A DNA stretch of 28,231 nucleotides from Eubacterium sp. AM49-13BH (GTDB taxonomy: Bacteria > Bacillota > Clostridia > Lachnospirales > Lachnospiraceae): contig NZ_QSEK01000034.1 in the NCBI RefSeq assembly GCF_003464165.1, positions 1 to 28,231 of the forward strand, in the 5' to 3' direction. The position numbers and the translations under genes are program-made. This document shows positions 11,684-21,695 of the stretch, piece after piece. The notes under the pieces are model-generated. The model had not been told where the DNA came from and did not search any database. It was given only the letters and a program-made list of their open reading frames with translations. Numbering within the stretch: the stretch's first letter is position 1; each line of letters opens with the position of its first letter.

Positions 11684-14437
11684 ATGGCAGATACAGCCAG
11701 CAGAAATGGCAGAAAGAATACCACTCAAAGCAGAAAAACGGGTACTCAGGGGAGAAAAACAGGCACTAATGGAAGAAAGTCTTCTGCTCAGGGAAAGAAG
11801 CAGAATAAGAAGAATGTTCAGACACAGACTAATCAGTTAAAGAATGACTGTATAATTCTTTTTTCGATAGCATGTGCAATAATTCTTATACTTAGTAATT
11901 TCAATATTGCAGGAACTTTAGGAAGAGGTATCAAATGGCTTATGTTCGGGCTGTTTGGTGTTATGGAATATGTTTTTCCAGTACTTCTTGCGGGAAGTAT
12001 AATTTTTCTTATGGTTAACAGAGAACTGTTAAGAGTTGCAAGAATTAAGACAACGGCAGCATATGGACTGTTTATTGTTTTATGTGCAATGGTGCAGTGT
12101 GTATACAACAATCCTGATATTGCAGATAACAGTATAGGAAAAATATTTACATATTGTGCAGATTATAAGGCTGGAGGTGGCTTTTTTGGAGCAGTGCTGT
12201 GTAAGGCATTAAGTCCTATTGGATTAATTGGAACATTTGTAATACTTATGATACTTGCAATAATATGCATAGTTATTATTACAGAGCGCTCATTTATATC
12301 AGGACTTAAGAAGGTTGGCAATGGCAGCCAGCGTCTTATGAAGGAAGCTAAAGAAGATTATTCAGCTTATAAGGAACATTCAGCAGGCAGACAGAATGAT
12401 ATGTCTGATGATGAATACAGAAAGTTAAGAGAAGAAGAGCGTGCCAGAGCAAGACTTAAAAAGATTGAAAAGAAAGAGAAACAGCTTGCGGAGAAGAAAG
12501 CAAGAGAAGAATATCTAGCCAACGCCCGTATGAATAATGTTGTGCGAGGAGTTACTTCGGATACTCTTATAAAGGATGCGCAGGAACAGGCACCGGACAT
12601 AGATATTCATGAGATAGTCGTGGATACAGAACGCAACGATAAGTATTCACAGGATATATATGAACCTGATTATAATGCACATAACGAGGATACATTTGAA
12701 CTCGCATATGATGATATTGATAACAATGATTATTATCCAGATAATGAATCACATGTGGAAGATATCCAGCCAGATTATATGAGTAACGACTATATGAGCG
12801 ATGATGAGGTTACAGGAGCTGCACCGGAAGATGTAACTGGGTATGTGGAAAGTTCATATGAAGATGAGACTCCATATGATAATGATGAGATATTTGAAAA
12901 TGATGTGACCAACGAAGAACATAAAGAGAAAACGGAAAAGGAACCAGAGCAGGTTAAGCCTGTACACAAGCCTAAGAAGGTGTATAAGTTCCCACCGGTA
13001 AGCTTATTAAAGAGAAATCCGGGCACAGCGTCTGGTGGAAAGTCTGAATACAGAGTAACTGCACAGCGATTACAGGAGACACTGCTTACTTTCGGAGTTA
13101 AAGTTACTATAACTGATATAAGCTGCGGACCTACAGTTACAAGATATGAGTTACAGCCGGAACAGGGTGTCAAGGTAAGCAAGATTGTTTCTTTATCAGA
13201 CGATATCAAGCTTAATCTTGCGGCAGCAGATATTAGAATTGAGGCACCAATTCCAGGAAAAGCTGCTATTGGTATTGAAGTTCCTAATAAGGAAGCAGGA
13301 AGTGTATATTTCAGGGAACTTGTTGAGTCTAAGGAATTCAAGGAAAGCCAGTCAGCAATATCATTCGGAGTTGGTAAGGATATCGCAGGAAAGACTATTA
13401 TTGCGGATATTGCGAAGATGCCGCATATGCTTATTGCCGGAGCAACAGGTTCAGGTAAATCGGTATGTATCAACACAATAATTATGAGTATTCTTTATAA
13501 GGCAAAGCCAGAGGATGTAAGACTTATAATGGTTGACCCGAAGGTTGTTGAGTTAAGTGTGTATAATGGAATACCACATTTGCTGTTACCTGTAGTAACT
13601 GATCCTAAGAAGGCTGCGGGAGCGCTTAACTGGGCTGTTAATGAGATGACAGACAGATATAAGAAGTTTGCGGCAATGCAGGTTCGTAATATAAAGGGAT
13701 ATAATGATGTTGTTGTTAAGAAGAATAAGGAAGGCATAGACCCTCCAATGGAGAAGCTTCCACAGATTGTTATTATCATAGACGAGCTTGCTGACCTTAT
13801 GATGGTTGCACCGGGTGAGGTTGAAGATGCAATATGCCGTCTGGCACAGCTTGCGAGAGCAGCAGGAATACATATGGTTATAGCAACGCAGAGACCTTCT
13901 GTTAATGTAGTAACAGGACTTATCAAGGCAAATATTCCGTCTAAGATAGCATTTGCAGTATCTTCGGGAATTGATTCAAGAGTTATCATTGATATGAATG
14001 GTGCTGAGAAGCTGCTTGGAAAGGGAGATATGCTCTACTTCCCATCCAATCTTCCAAAGCCGTTGCGTGTACAGGGTGCATTCGTATCTGATGAGGAAGT
14101 TGAAAATGTTGTATCCTTCCTTAAGGAGAATGCAGAGGAAGTATCTTATGATGAGAGTATTGCACAGGCTACTGTAAGTCAGGAGAGCATGTCTGGCAGC
14201 AGTAAAGGTGATGAAGAGAGAGATTCACTTTTTGCTGACGCAGGAAGATTCGTTATTGAGAATGAAAAAGGCTCAATAGGAAGTCTGCAGAGACATTTTA
14301 AGATTGGTTTTAACAGGGCAGGACGAATTATGGACCAGCTTGCTGATGCAAAGGTAGTAGGACCGGAGCTTGGAACTAAGCCAAGAAAGGTTGAGATGAC
14401 AATGGAAGAGTTTGAAACACTTCTAAAGCAGCAGTAA
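11684..14437 (+). CDS. ftsK: DNA translocase FtsK/SpoIIIE
   Basis: This 917-residue membrane-anchored DNA pump moves chromosome arms through the closing division or sporulation septum. The basic N-tail (residues 9-43) is made of seven-residue units beginning G/S-R/K-K. Four hydrophobic segments lie between about 58 and 210. A long acidic, Asp/Glu/Asn/Tyr-rich linker runs from about 235 to 430. The RecA-like motor has Walker A GATGSGKS near 585-592 and Walker B IIIIDELADLM near 695. The C-terminal winged-helix gamma domain (SIGSLQRHFKIGFNRAGRIMDQL) reads oriented DNA sites. Start ATG 11684 is chosen over the GTG at 11675 because AGGAG (11671-11675) lies 8 bases upstream. murE follows after 38 bases. 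Confidence 0.95.
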   Translation: MADTASRNGRKNTTQSRKTGTQGRKTGTNGRKSSAQGKKQNKKNVQTQTNQLKNDCIILFSIACAIILILSNFNIAGTLGRGIKWLMFGLFGVMEYVFPVLLAGSIIFLMVNRELLRVARIKTTAAYGLFIVLCAMVQCVYNNPDIADNSIGKIFTYCADYKAGGGFFGAVLCKALSPIGLIGTFVILMILAIICIVIITERSFISGLKKVGNGSQRLMKEAKEDYSAYKEHSAGRQNDMSDDEYRKLREEERARARLKKIEKKEKQLAEKKAREEYLANARMNNVVRGVTSDTLIKDAQEQAPDIDIHEIVVDTERNDKYSQDIYEPDYNAHNEDTFELAYDDIDNNDYYPDNESHVEDIQPDYMSNDYMSDDEVTGAAPEDVTGYVESSYEDETPYDNDEIFENDVTNEEHKEKTEKEPEQVKPVHKPKKVYKFPPVSLLKRNPGTASGGKSEYRVTAQRLQETLLTFGVKVTITDISCGPTVTRYELQPEQGVKVSKIVSLSDDIKLNLAAADIRIEAPIPGKAAIGIEVPNKEAGSVYFRELVESKEFKESQSAISFGVGKDIAGKTIIADIAKMPHMLIAGATGSGKSVCINTIIMSILYKAKPEDVRLIMVDPKVVELSVYNGIPHLLLPVVTDPKKAAGALNWAVNEMTDRYKKFAAMQVRNIKGYNDVVVKKNKEGIDPPMEKLPQIVIIIDELADLMMVAPGEVEDAICRLAQLARAAGIHMVIATQRPSVNVVTGLIKANIPSKIAFAVSSGIDSRVIIDMNGAEKLLGKGDMLYFPSNLPKPLRVQGAFVSDEEVENVVSFLKENAEEVSYDESIAQATVSQESMSGSSKGDEERDSLFADAGRFVIENEKGSIGSLQRHFKIGFNRAGRIMDQLADAKVVGPELGTKPRKVEMTMEEFETLLKQQ

Positions 14438-14475
14438 TGTAAGTAATATATACTATAAAATAAGGAGACTAATGT

Positions 14476-15969
14476 ATGAAGCTTTCAGAGATATTAAAAA
14501 TATGTTCAGAAAATGAAGTTGCAGACTTCAAGTATAGTGTTGTATGCGGAAATACTGATGCAGATGTGACAGGAATTACATCTGATTCAAGAAAGATGCA
14601 GGATGGATATGCATTTGTATGCATTAAGGGTGCTGTGAGCGATGGACATAAATATATTGACCAGATTAAGGATAAGGCATCTGTAATTGTTGTTCTTGAT
14701 GGTGAATACGAAGCTAAAGATTGCAAGACAGCAGTTGTAAGCACAGATAACACAAGACTGGCACTTGCACTTATGTCGGCAGCAGTATATGGCAGTCCTG
14801 ATAAGAAGCTGTTTACAATAGGAATAACAGGAACTAAGGGAAAGACAACGACTACTTATATGGTTAAAAATGTTCTTGAAGCATGTGGCATTAAGACAGG
14901 ACTTATCGGAACAATCGAGACTATTATCGGGGATGAGACAATTCCGGCACATAATACAACGCCTGAATCAATAGAGATTCACCAGTCGTTTGCCAAGATG
15001 GTGGACGCTGGCTGTAAGGCAGTTGTTATGGAGGTGTCTTCGCAGGGACTTAAGCTCGACAGAACAGCAGGAATTATGTTTGATATAGGTGTATTCACTA
15101 ATCTTGAGCCAGACCATATTGGACCTAATGAGCATGAGTCATTTGAAGATTACCTTAACTGCAAGGCTAAGTTATTCAAGCAGTGCAGGGTTGGTATCGT
15201 TAATGCTGATGATAAGCATACCCAGGATATCCTTAGGGGAGCAATATGTAAGGTTGAAAGCTATGGTATCGGAGATAATGCTGATATTAAGGCTGAAAAT
15301 ATTGAACTTTTACATGAACCGGGTAAAATTGGTCTTACATATGACTGTACAGGACTTGTTAATATGAAGGTTGAACTTAATCTTCCGGGTAAGTTTTCTG
15401 TATACAATTCATTATGTGCAATCGCAATTACAAGGCATTTCGATGTTGATGAAGAGGCACTTAAGGAAACTCTTAAACACGTTAAGGTTAAGGGAAGAAT
15501 TGAGCTTGTAAAGGTTTCAGATGATTTTACATTAATGATAGATTATGCGCATAATGCAATGGCTTTAGAGAGTATTCTTACAACACTTAAAGAATATCAT
15601 CCTCACAGACTTGTATGCCTGTTTGGATGTGGTGGTAACCGTTCCAAGGAAAGAAGATATGAGATGGGCGAGGTTTCAGGAAAGCTTGCTGACCTTACTA
15701 TTATCACATCAGATAATCCAAGATTTGAAGAGCCAGAGGCGATTATAGAAGATATCAAGACTGGAATTGCTAAGACTACCGGAAAGCATGTTGATATTAC
15801 AGACAGAAAAGAAGCTATTAAGTATGCGATAGAACATGGCGAACCGGGTGATATTATTGTTCTTGCGGGTAAAGGTCATGAGGATTATCAGGAGATTAAG
15901 GGTGTGAAGTATCCTATGGATGAGAGGGTGCTTATCAAAGAAGTGCTTGAAGAATTGAAGGGTAATTAA
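14476..15969 (+). CDS. murE: UDP-N-acetylmuramoyl-tripeptide synthetase MurE (meso-diaminopimelate adding)
   Basis: This 497-residue cytoplasmic ligase adds the third stem-peptide residue to UDP-MurNAc-L-Ala-D-Glu using ATP. The ATP loop is GITGTKGKTTTT near residues 114-125. Substrate segments HNTTPES and EVSSQGL follow, then FTNLEPDHIGPNEHESFEDYLNCKAKLF (with the Lys that is carbamylated in Mur ligases). DNPRFEEP in the C-terminal domain is the DNPR signature of meso-DAP enzymes, so the wall is likely of the DAP type. AAGGAG sits 8 bases before the start. Its stop TAA shares the A of the priA ATG (TAATG), which implies coupled translation. Confidence 0.95.
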   Translation: MKLSEILKICSENEVADFKYSVVCGNTDADVTGITSDSRKMQDGYAFVCIKGAVSDGHKYIDQIKDKASVIVVLDGEYEAKDCKTAVVSTDNTRLALALMSAAVYGSPDKKLFTIGITGTKGKTTTTYMVKNVLEACGIKTGLIGTIETIIGDETIPAHNTTPESIEIHQSFAKMVDAGCKAVVMEVSSQGLKLDRTAGIMFDIGVFTNLEPDHIGPNEHESFEDYLNCKAKLFKQCRVGIVNADDKHTQDILRGAICKVESYGIGDNADIKAENIELLHEPGKIGLTYDCTGLVNMKVELNLPGKFSVYNSLCAIAITRHFDVDEEALKETLKHVKVKGRIELVKVSDDFTLMIDYAHNAMALESILTTLKEYHPHRLVCLFGCGGNRSKERRYEMGEVSGKLADLTIITSDNPRFEEPEAIIEDIKTGIAKTTGKHVDITDRKEAIKYAIEHGEPGDIIVLAGKGHEDYQEIKGVKYPMDERVLIKEVLEELKGN

Positions 15970-18185
15970 TGTACGCAGATGTAATAATAGATATTTCACA
16001 TGAACAGCTTGATAAGACATTCCAGTATGCAGTTCCGGATGAATTGGCGGATGTAATTGAACTGGGAATGTCAGTTGATATTCCATTTGGAGCAGGAAAC
16101 AGGCAGATAACAGGGTATGTTGTAGGTTTGGGAGACAAAGCGGCATATCCTGTTGAAAAAATAAAATATATTAAAGGAATTACCGAGGGAAAGGTCACTG
16201 CGGTAAGCAGAATGTTAAAGCTTGCGGCGTGGCTGAAGCACAATTATGGCTGTACCATGAATCAGGCAATTAAGACGGTTATTCCTGTAAAGGATAAGGT
16301 TAAGCAGAAGGAAAAACGCTCGGTCAATCTTATCATTGACGAGGCACAGGCGCAGAAGTATCTTGATACATTTGCAAAGAAAAATGCAAAAGCAAGATAC
16401 AGATTGTTAGAGGCACTGATTAAGGAACCTGTAATAGATGAAAGTATTATTAAATCCAAGCTTAATATCACAGCACAGACGGTCAAAGCATTTGAAGATA
16501 TGGGGATTGTTGAAGTCAGGTCAGAAGACATCTACAGGAATCCTGTAAGAAATGTTACGGGAGAAACAAAGCACATTGAGCTTAACAAGCAGCAGAAAAA
16601 CGCTGTGGATACAATAATAGCTGACTATGATAATGGTGATTATAAGACATATCTGCTTCATGGTGTCACAGGAAGCGGAAAGACTGAGGTGTATCTTGAA
16701 GCAATAGAACATGTGCTTAACAAGGGAAGACAGGCAATTGTGCTTATACCGGAGATTGCGCTTACATTCCAGACTGTGCAGAGGTTTTACCACAGATTCG
16801 GGGATAAGGTATCTATTATGAATTCACGTATGTCAAAGGGAGAACGTTATGACCAGTTTCTGCGGGCGCAGAGAGGCGATATAAGTGTAATGATTGGACC
16901 ACGTTCAGCGTTGTTCACACCGTTTTCAAATATAGGAATTATAATAATAGATGAAGAGCATGAAGGAGCTTATAAGTCAGAGACTGTTCCAAGATATCAT
17001 GCAAGAGAGGTCGCGTGCCATATTGCAAGGGAAGCAGGTGCTTCAGTGATACTTGGTTCTGCGACTCCTTCAATGGAAAGCTACTATGCGGCAATGAATG
17101 GACATATAGAGCTTATTAAACTTGACAGCCGGGCGGGAAGCGGAAAGCTTCCAGCAGTTGATATTGTTGACCTGAGAGAAGAATTAAGGCTTGGAAACAG
17201 GACAATATTCAGCAACAGGTTAAGAGAACTGATGAGTGAGAGACTTACAAAGCATGAGCAGATAATGCTTTTTCTTAATAAGAGAGGTGTGGCAGGCTTT
17301 ATATCATGCCGTTCATGCGGAAAGGTTATGAAATGCCCGCACTGCGATGTTTCACTTACGGAGCATGCGAATGGAAGGCTGATGTGTCATTACTGCGGAT
17401 ATACAACACCTAAGATAACTGTATGTCCTTCATGCGGTTCAAGATATGTTTCGGGCTTCAGGGCAGGAACGGAAGGTGTTGAAGCACAGGTTAAGAAAAC
17501 ATTTCCACAGGCGAGAGTGCTAAGAATGGATATGGATACTACAAGAGGCAAGGATGGCCATGAAAAGATTCTGTCGGAATTCGCCAATGGTAATGCGGAT
17601 ATTCTTATTGGAACTCAGATGATTGTCAAAGGACATGATTTTCCAAATGTAACGCTTATGGGAGTGCTTGCGGCAGACATGTCACTTTATGCGAGTGATT
17701 ACAGGGCTTCTGAGAGGACATTCCAGCTTCTTACACAGGCTGCGGGAAGGGCAGGAAGAGCAGAAAAATGTGGCAATGTAGTTATACAGACTTATACGCC
17801 GGAGCATTTTAGTATTGTTAGTGCGGCTAATCAGGATTATAATGCTTTCTATGAGCAGGAAATTGCTTACAGAAAGCTGTGTGGATATCCGCCGGCGGAT
17901 AATCTTATGAAGATTATGTTATCTTCACCAGATGAGATGTTATTGACAAAGAATGCAGCGTGGGTTAAAGCATTTGTGGATAACAACTGTAAGTATAAAG
18001 GACTTATGTGTATAGGTCCGGCAGATGCACCTATATATAAGATTAAAGATATGTATAGTAAGATAATCTATGTAAAACATAAAGACAGAGAAGTTCTTAC
18101 AGGTATATATGAAAAGCTTGATGTTAATATTGTTGGAAATCAGGCTTTTAAGAATATTAATGTACAATACGATATTAATGGATGA
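15969..18185 (+). CDS. priA: Primosomal replication restart helicase PriA
   Basis: This 738-residue 3'-to-5' superfamily-2 helicase recognises stalled forks and reloads the replicative helicase. It shows an N-terminal DNA-binding domain, Walker [14 protein letters not shown] near residues 233-245, DEEHEGAYK (motif II), [10 protein letters not shown] (motif III), and eight zinc-binding cysteines in pairs (CRSC, CPHC, CHYC, CPSC) within about 447-494. [14 protein letters not shown] and [13 protein letters not shown] are motifs V and VI. It starts on the last base of murE, and def follows after 16 bases. The length is in the normal range. Confidence 0.96.
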   Translation: MYADVIIDISHEQLDKTFQYAVPDELADVIELGMSVDIPFGAGNRQITGYVVGLGDKAAYPVEKIKYIKGITEGKVTAVSRMLKLAAWLKHNYGCTMNQAIKTVIPVKDKVKQKEKRSVNLIIDEAQAQKYLDTFAKKNAKARYRLLEALIKEPVIDESIIKSKLNITAQTVKAFEDMGIVEVRSEDIYRNPVRNVTGETKHIELNKQQKNAVDTIIADYDNGDYKTYLLHGVTGSGKTEVYLEAIEHVLNKGRQAIVLIPEIALTFQTVQRFYHRFGDKVSIMNSRMSKGERYDQFLRAQRGDISVMIGPRSALFTPFSNIGIIIIDEEHEGAYKSETVPRYHAREVACHIAREAGASVILGSATPSMESYYAAMNGHIELIKLDSRAGSGKLPAVDIVDLREELRLGNRTIFSNRLRELMSERLTKHEQIMLFLNKRGVAGFISCRSCGKVMKCPHCDVSLTEHANGRLMCHYCGYTTPKITVCPSCGSRYVSGFRAGTEGVEAQVKKTFPQARVLRMDMDTTRGKDGHEKILSEFANGNADILIGTQMIVKGHDFPNVTLMGVLAADMSLYASDYRASERTFQLLTQAAGRAGRAEKCGNVVIQTYTPEHFSIVSAANQDYNAFYEQEIAYRKLCGYPPADNLMKIMLSSPDEMLLTKNAAWVKAFVDNNCKYKGLMCIGPADAPIYKIKDMYSKIIYVKHKDREVLTGIYEKLDVNIVGNQAFKNINVQYDING

Positions 18186-18201
18186 TTGCGAGGAGGAATA
18201 T

Positions 18202-18675
18202 ATGGCAATAAGAAATATTAGAACACTTGGAGATGATATACTAAGAGCCAAGGCAAAAGAGATTACAGAGATGACACCAAGAATTGAAGAGCTTATTGAT
18301 GATATGTTTGATACAATGTATGAGGCTAACGGTGTAGGTCTTGCAGCACCTCAGGTTGGAATCAGAAAGAGACTTGTTGTTATTGACTGTGGAGATGATC
18401 CTATTGTTCTTATCAATCCTGTTGTATTAGAGACAAGCGGAAGTCAGACAGGGCTTGAAGGATGCCTAAGTGTACCTGGAAAGACAGGTGAGGTTACAAG
18501 ACCTAATTATGCCAAGGTTAAGGCTCTTAATGAGAATATGGAAGAGATTATAGTAGAAGGAGAGGAGCTTCTTGCAAGATGCCTTCTTCATGAGATTGAC
18601 CATCTTGATGGTATAATGTATGTTGATAAAGTAGAAGGAGAACTTCTCTCTACAGATGACATTGAAGAAGAATAA
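18202..18675 (+). CDS. def: Peptide deformylase
   Basis: This 157-residue metalloenzyme removes the formyl group from the N-terminal Met of new proteins at the ribosome exit. All three motifs are intact: [10 protein letters not shown] (motif 1), EGCLSVPG with the metal-ligand Cys (motif 2) and HEIDHLDG with both ligand His and the catalytic Glu (motif 3). Start 18202 follows GAGGAGGAA; earlier in-frame starts would overlap priA and add non-homologous residues. It lies 20 bases before fmt, the enzyme that installs the formyl group it later removes. Confidence 0.96.
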   Translation: MAIRNIRTLGDDILRAKAKEITEMTPRIEELIDDMFDTMYEANGVGLAAPQVGIRKRLVVIDCGDDPIVLINPVVLETSGSQTGLEGCLSVPGKTGEVTRPNYAKVKALNENMEEIIVEGEELLARCLLHEIDHLDGIMYVDKVEGELLSTDDIEEE

Positions 18676-18695
18676 TTAATGAAAAGGGGAACAGA

Positions 18696-19643
18696 ATGCG
18701 AGTAGTATTTATGGGTACACCCGATTTTGCTGTAGGGACACTTAAAGCAATAATCGAAGCAGGACATGATGTGGCAGCAGTTGTTACACAGCCTGATAAG
18801 CCAAGAGGAAGAAGCAAATCACTTGTTTTCTCTCCAGTTAAGGAGGAAGCTGTGGCGCATGGAATCACAGTGTTACAGCCGGAGAGAGCAAGAGATGAAG
18901 CATTTGTAGAAGAATTAAGAACATATAATGCAGATGTAATTGTTGTCGTTGCATTTGGACAGTTACTGCCGGCAAGTATTATTAACATGCCAAGATACGG
19001 TTGTATCAATGTTCATGCATCACTTCTTCCTAAGTACAGAGGTGCATCGCCAATCCAGTGGGCAGTTATTGATGGCTGTGAGTATTCAGGTGTTACAACC
19101 ATGAAGATGGATGAAGGCCTTGATACAGGAGATATCCTGATGGTTGAAAAGGTGAAGCTTGATGCTAAAGAGACGGGCGGAAGTCTTTTTGACAGATTAA
19201 GTGATGTCGGTGCGCATCTTTTGGTTAAGACACTTGAAGGACTTGAAGCTGGAACTATTACTCCTGTTAAGCAGGATGATTCAGAAAGCACTTATGTAAA
19301 AATGCTTCATAAGTCATTTGGTAAGATGGATTTCAATAAGAGTGCAGCTGAACTTGAAAGACTTATAAGAGGACTTAATCCATGGCCTAGTGCGTTTACT
19401 TATATAGACGGTAAAATGTTAAAGATATGGGATGCAGATGTTGCAGATAATATCAGTGAAGTACAGACAGAAGAAGTTAAGCCGGGACAGGTTGTTACGG
19501 TAGGAAAGAACACATTTACAATAGCCTGTGGACAGGGGTATTTAGTTGTTAATGAGGTTCAGTTAGAAGGTAAGAAGAGAATGGACAGTGGTTCGTTCTT
19601 AAGAGGCAACCAGTTAGAAGCAGGTGTAATGTTAGGAGAATAA
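18696..19643 (+). CDS. fmt: Methionyl-tRNA formyltransferase
   Basis: This 315-residue enzyme transfers a formyl group from 10-formyltetrahydrofolate to initiator Met-tRNA. VFMGTPDFAV is at the N-terminus. INVHASLLPKYRGASPIQWAV holds the catalytic Asn and His and the family signature SLLPKYRG, and the catalytic Asp is in EGLDTGDI. The C-terminal OB-like tRNA-binding domain is complete (INPWPSAF-type turn GLNPWPSAFT near residue 228, then VQLEGKKRMDSGSFLRG). It pairs with def just upstream. Confidence 0.96.
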   Translation: MRVVFMGTPDFAVGTLKAIIEAGHDVAAVVTQPDKPRGRSKSLVFSPVKEEAVAHGITVLQPERARDEAFVEELRTYNADVIVVVAFGQLLPASIINMPRYGCINVHASLLPKYRGASPIQWAVIDGCEYSGVTTMKMDEGLDTGDILMVEKVKLDAKETGGSLFDRLSDVGAHLLVKTLEGLEAGTITPVKQDDSESTYVKMLHKSFGKMDFNKSAAELERLIRGLNPWPSAFTYIDGKMLKIWDADVADNISEVQTEEVKPGQVVTVGKNTFTIACGQGYLVVNEVQLEGKKRMDSGSFLRGNQLEAGVMLGE

Positions 19644-19676
19644 GCAGAATCTTAAATGGTTCAGAAAAGAGGTATT

Positions 19677-20396
19677 ATGGTAGCTTTATATGGTTATTAT
19701 GGATATGGATATTACTATGATCCAATGTACATTCTGATAATAATATCATGCGTTATTGCACTGATAGCACAGGTAAAGGTAAAAAGCACATTTAACAAGT
19801 ATTCCAAGGTGTCATCTTCAAAAGGAATGACAGGCGCAATGGTCGCAGAGCAGCTTTTAAGAAGCCAGGGAATATACGATGTATCTATTCAGAGAGTATC
19901 AGGAAGCCTGACAGATAATTATAATCCAAGAAATAAGACACTTAACCTGTCAGATTCTGTTTATAATTCAACATCTGTTGCTGCTATCGGAGTTGCAGCC
20001 CATGAAACAGGACATGCAATACAGCATGCTTACGGATATGGTCCTTTAAGCTTCAGAACAGCACTTTTTCCGTTAGCCAGTGTCGGTTCGCAGGTATCAT
20101 GGATACTTATTGTGCTTGGACTTATATTTGGCTCAACTAATATACTTATAGATATTGGTATTCTTATGTTCAGTCTGGCAGTACTTTTCCAGCTTGTAAC
20201 ATTACCGGTTGAGTTTAATGCTTCGGCAAGAGCATTACAGCTTCTTGAATCAGAAGGATTCCTATATGGAGATGAGAACAGACAGGCAAGAAAAGTGCTT
20301 TCAGCAGCAGCCATGACATATGTTGCGGCAGCAGCCACAGCAATTTTACAGCTTTTAAGACTGATTTATTTATTTGGAGGAAGACGCCGTGACTGA
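19677..20396 (+). CDS. YugP-family neutral zinc metallopeptidase, membrane
   Basis: This protein of about 239 residues belongs to the putative Zn-dependent membrane peptidase family (Pfam Zn_peptidase_2, B. subtilis YugP). A Tyr/Gly-rich N-terminus precedes a membrane segment (YILIIISCVIALIAQV). The zinc helix AAHETGHAIQ (HExxH) follows, and there are further membrane helices near residues 135-185 and at the C-terminus. Its biological substrate is not known to me. Start 19677 is chosen because AGAGG (19668-19672) precedes it, although the spacing is short; 19656 is possible. The gene is regularly found between fmt and rsmB in related bacteria (from memory). Its end overlaps the rsmB start by 8 bases. 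Confidence 0.85.
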   Translation: MVALYGYYGYGYYYDPMYILIIISCVIALIAQVKVKSTFNKYSKVSSSKGMTGAMVAEQLLRSQGIYDVSIQRVSGSLTDNYNPRNKTLNLSDSVYNSTSVAAIGVAAHETGHAIQHAYGYGPLSFRTALFPLASVGSQVSWILIVLGLIFGSTNILIDIGILMFSLAVLFQLVTLPVEFNASARALQLLESEGFLYGDENRQARKVLSAAAMTYVAAAATAILQLLRLIYLFGGRRRD

Positions 20397-21693
20397 TTCG
20401 GTGAATTTAAGGGCAGTTGTACTGGATATACTTATGGAAATCAATGAGAAGGGTGAATTTTCACACCTTCTCATTAATAATGCACTGACAAAGTACCAAT
20501 ATCTTGATAAGAATAAGAGAGCATTTATAAGCAGATTATCACTAGGAACGATTGAGAACAGAATTGAACTTGACTATATAATAGACCAGTTTTCAAAGAC
20601 TCCTGTAAGAAAGATGAAACCACTAATAAGAAATATATGTGAAATGTCTGTATACCAGATAATATATATGGATAATATTCCGGATTCAGCAGTGTGCAAT
20701 GAGGCTGTAAAGCTGGCTGCAAAACGTGGATTCACAGGACTTAAGGGCTTTGTGAACGGAGTCTTAAGAAACATTGTAAGAAATAAAGACAATATTACAT
20801 ATCCTGACAGGAATAAGGATATTGAACAGTACCTTTCTGTAAAATACTCAATGCCATTATGGATAGTTAAAATGTGGCATAGTCAGTTAGGTATTGATAA
20901 GACTGAGAAAATTCTTGCAGGCTTTAAGCAGGAAAAAAAGACTTATGTAAGATGTAATACAGCAAAGGCACCGGTTGAAGAGATAAAGAGGATTCTTTCA
21001 CAGGAAAATGTATCTGTGGCAGATGTTGAAGGTATACCATATGCTTTAGAGATTAAGGACTATGATTATATAGCCGGACTTAAGAGTTTCAGGGATGGTC
21101 TGTACCAGATACAGGATATAAGCTCCATGACAGCAGGATATATGACTGGATTTAAGGCAGGGAATACAGTAATTGATGTGTGTGCAGCACCTGGAGGAAA
21201 GAGCATTAATGCTGCAATAAGCGTTGGCGCTGATGGTAAAGTATATTCAAGGGATGTATCAGACTATAAGGCAGGGCTTATTGAAGAAAATGTATTAAGG
21301 CTAGGACTTAATAATATAGAAGTTCAGGTAAAAGATGCACTCGTAATGGATGAATCTATGAGAGAGAAGGCAGATGTTGTTATAGCAGACCTTCCATGCT
21401 CAGGACTCGGCGTTATGGGAAGAAAGCCTGATATCAGATATAATATAACAGAGGACAAGCTTGTTTCATTAAAAGAGCTTCAGCAGAGCATACTTTCTGT
21501 TGTACAGGCATATGTTAAGCAGGGCGGTATAATGATGTACAGTACATGTACAATTAATTCAGAAGAGAATGAAGCCAATGCTGACTGGTTATGTAAAGAA
21601 TATGGCTTTAAGAAGATAGAATACAGACAGATTCTGCCGGGAAAGAATGGCGGAACAGATGGGTTCTTTGTTGCAAAACTTAGGAGAGAATAG
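20389..21693 (+). CDS. rsmB: 16S rRNA m5C967 methyltransferase RsmB
   Basis: This 434-residue SAM-dependent RNA methyltransferase joins an N-terminal NusB-like RNA-binding domain (about residues 5-135) to a Rossmann methyltransferase domain. VIDVCAAPGGKS is the SAM-binding motif I, ADLPCSGLGVMGRKPDI carries one of the two cysteines (motif IV), and YSTCTINSEENE carries the other (motif VI). The start is taken as GTG at 20389 (VTDSVNLRAVV...), since GGAGGA (20375-20380) lies 8 bases upstream. The ATG at 20374 is immediately before that ribosome site and is unlikely. It overlaps the peptidase gene by 8 bases, and rlmN begins 2 bases after its stop. Confidence 0.94.
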   Translation: MTDSVNLRAVVLDILMEINEKGEFSHLLINNALTKYQYLDKNKRAFISRLSLGTIENRIELDYIIDQFSKTPVRKMKPLIRNICEMSVYQIIYMDNIPDSAVCNEAVKLAAKRGFTGLKGFVNGVLRNIVRNKDNITYPDRNKDIEQYLSVKYSMPLWIVKMWHSQLGIDKTEKILAGFKQEKKTYVRCNTAKAPVEEIKRILSQENVSVADVEGIPYALEIKDYDYIAGLKSFRDGLYQIQDISSMTAGYMTGFKAGNTVIDVCAAPGGKSINAAISVGADGKVYSRDVSDYKAGLIEENVLRLGLNNIEVQVKDALVMDESMREKADVVIADLPCSGLGVMGRKPDIRYNITEDKLVSLKELQQSILSVVQAYVKQGGIMMYSTCTINSEENEANADWLCKEYGFKKIEYRQILPGKNGGTDGFFVAKLRRE

Positions 21694-21695
21694 AC

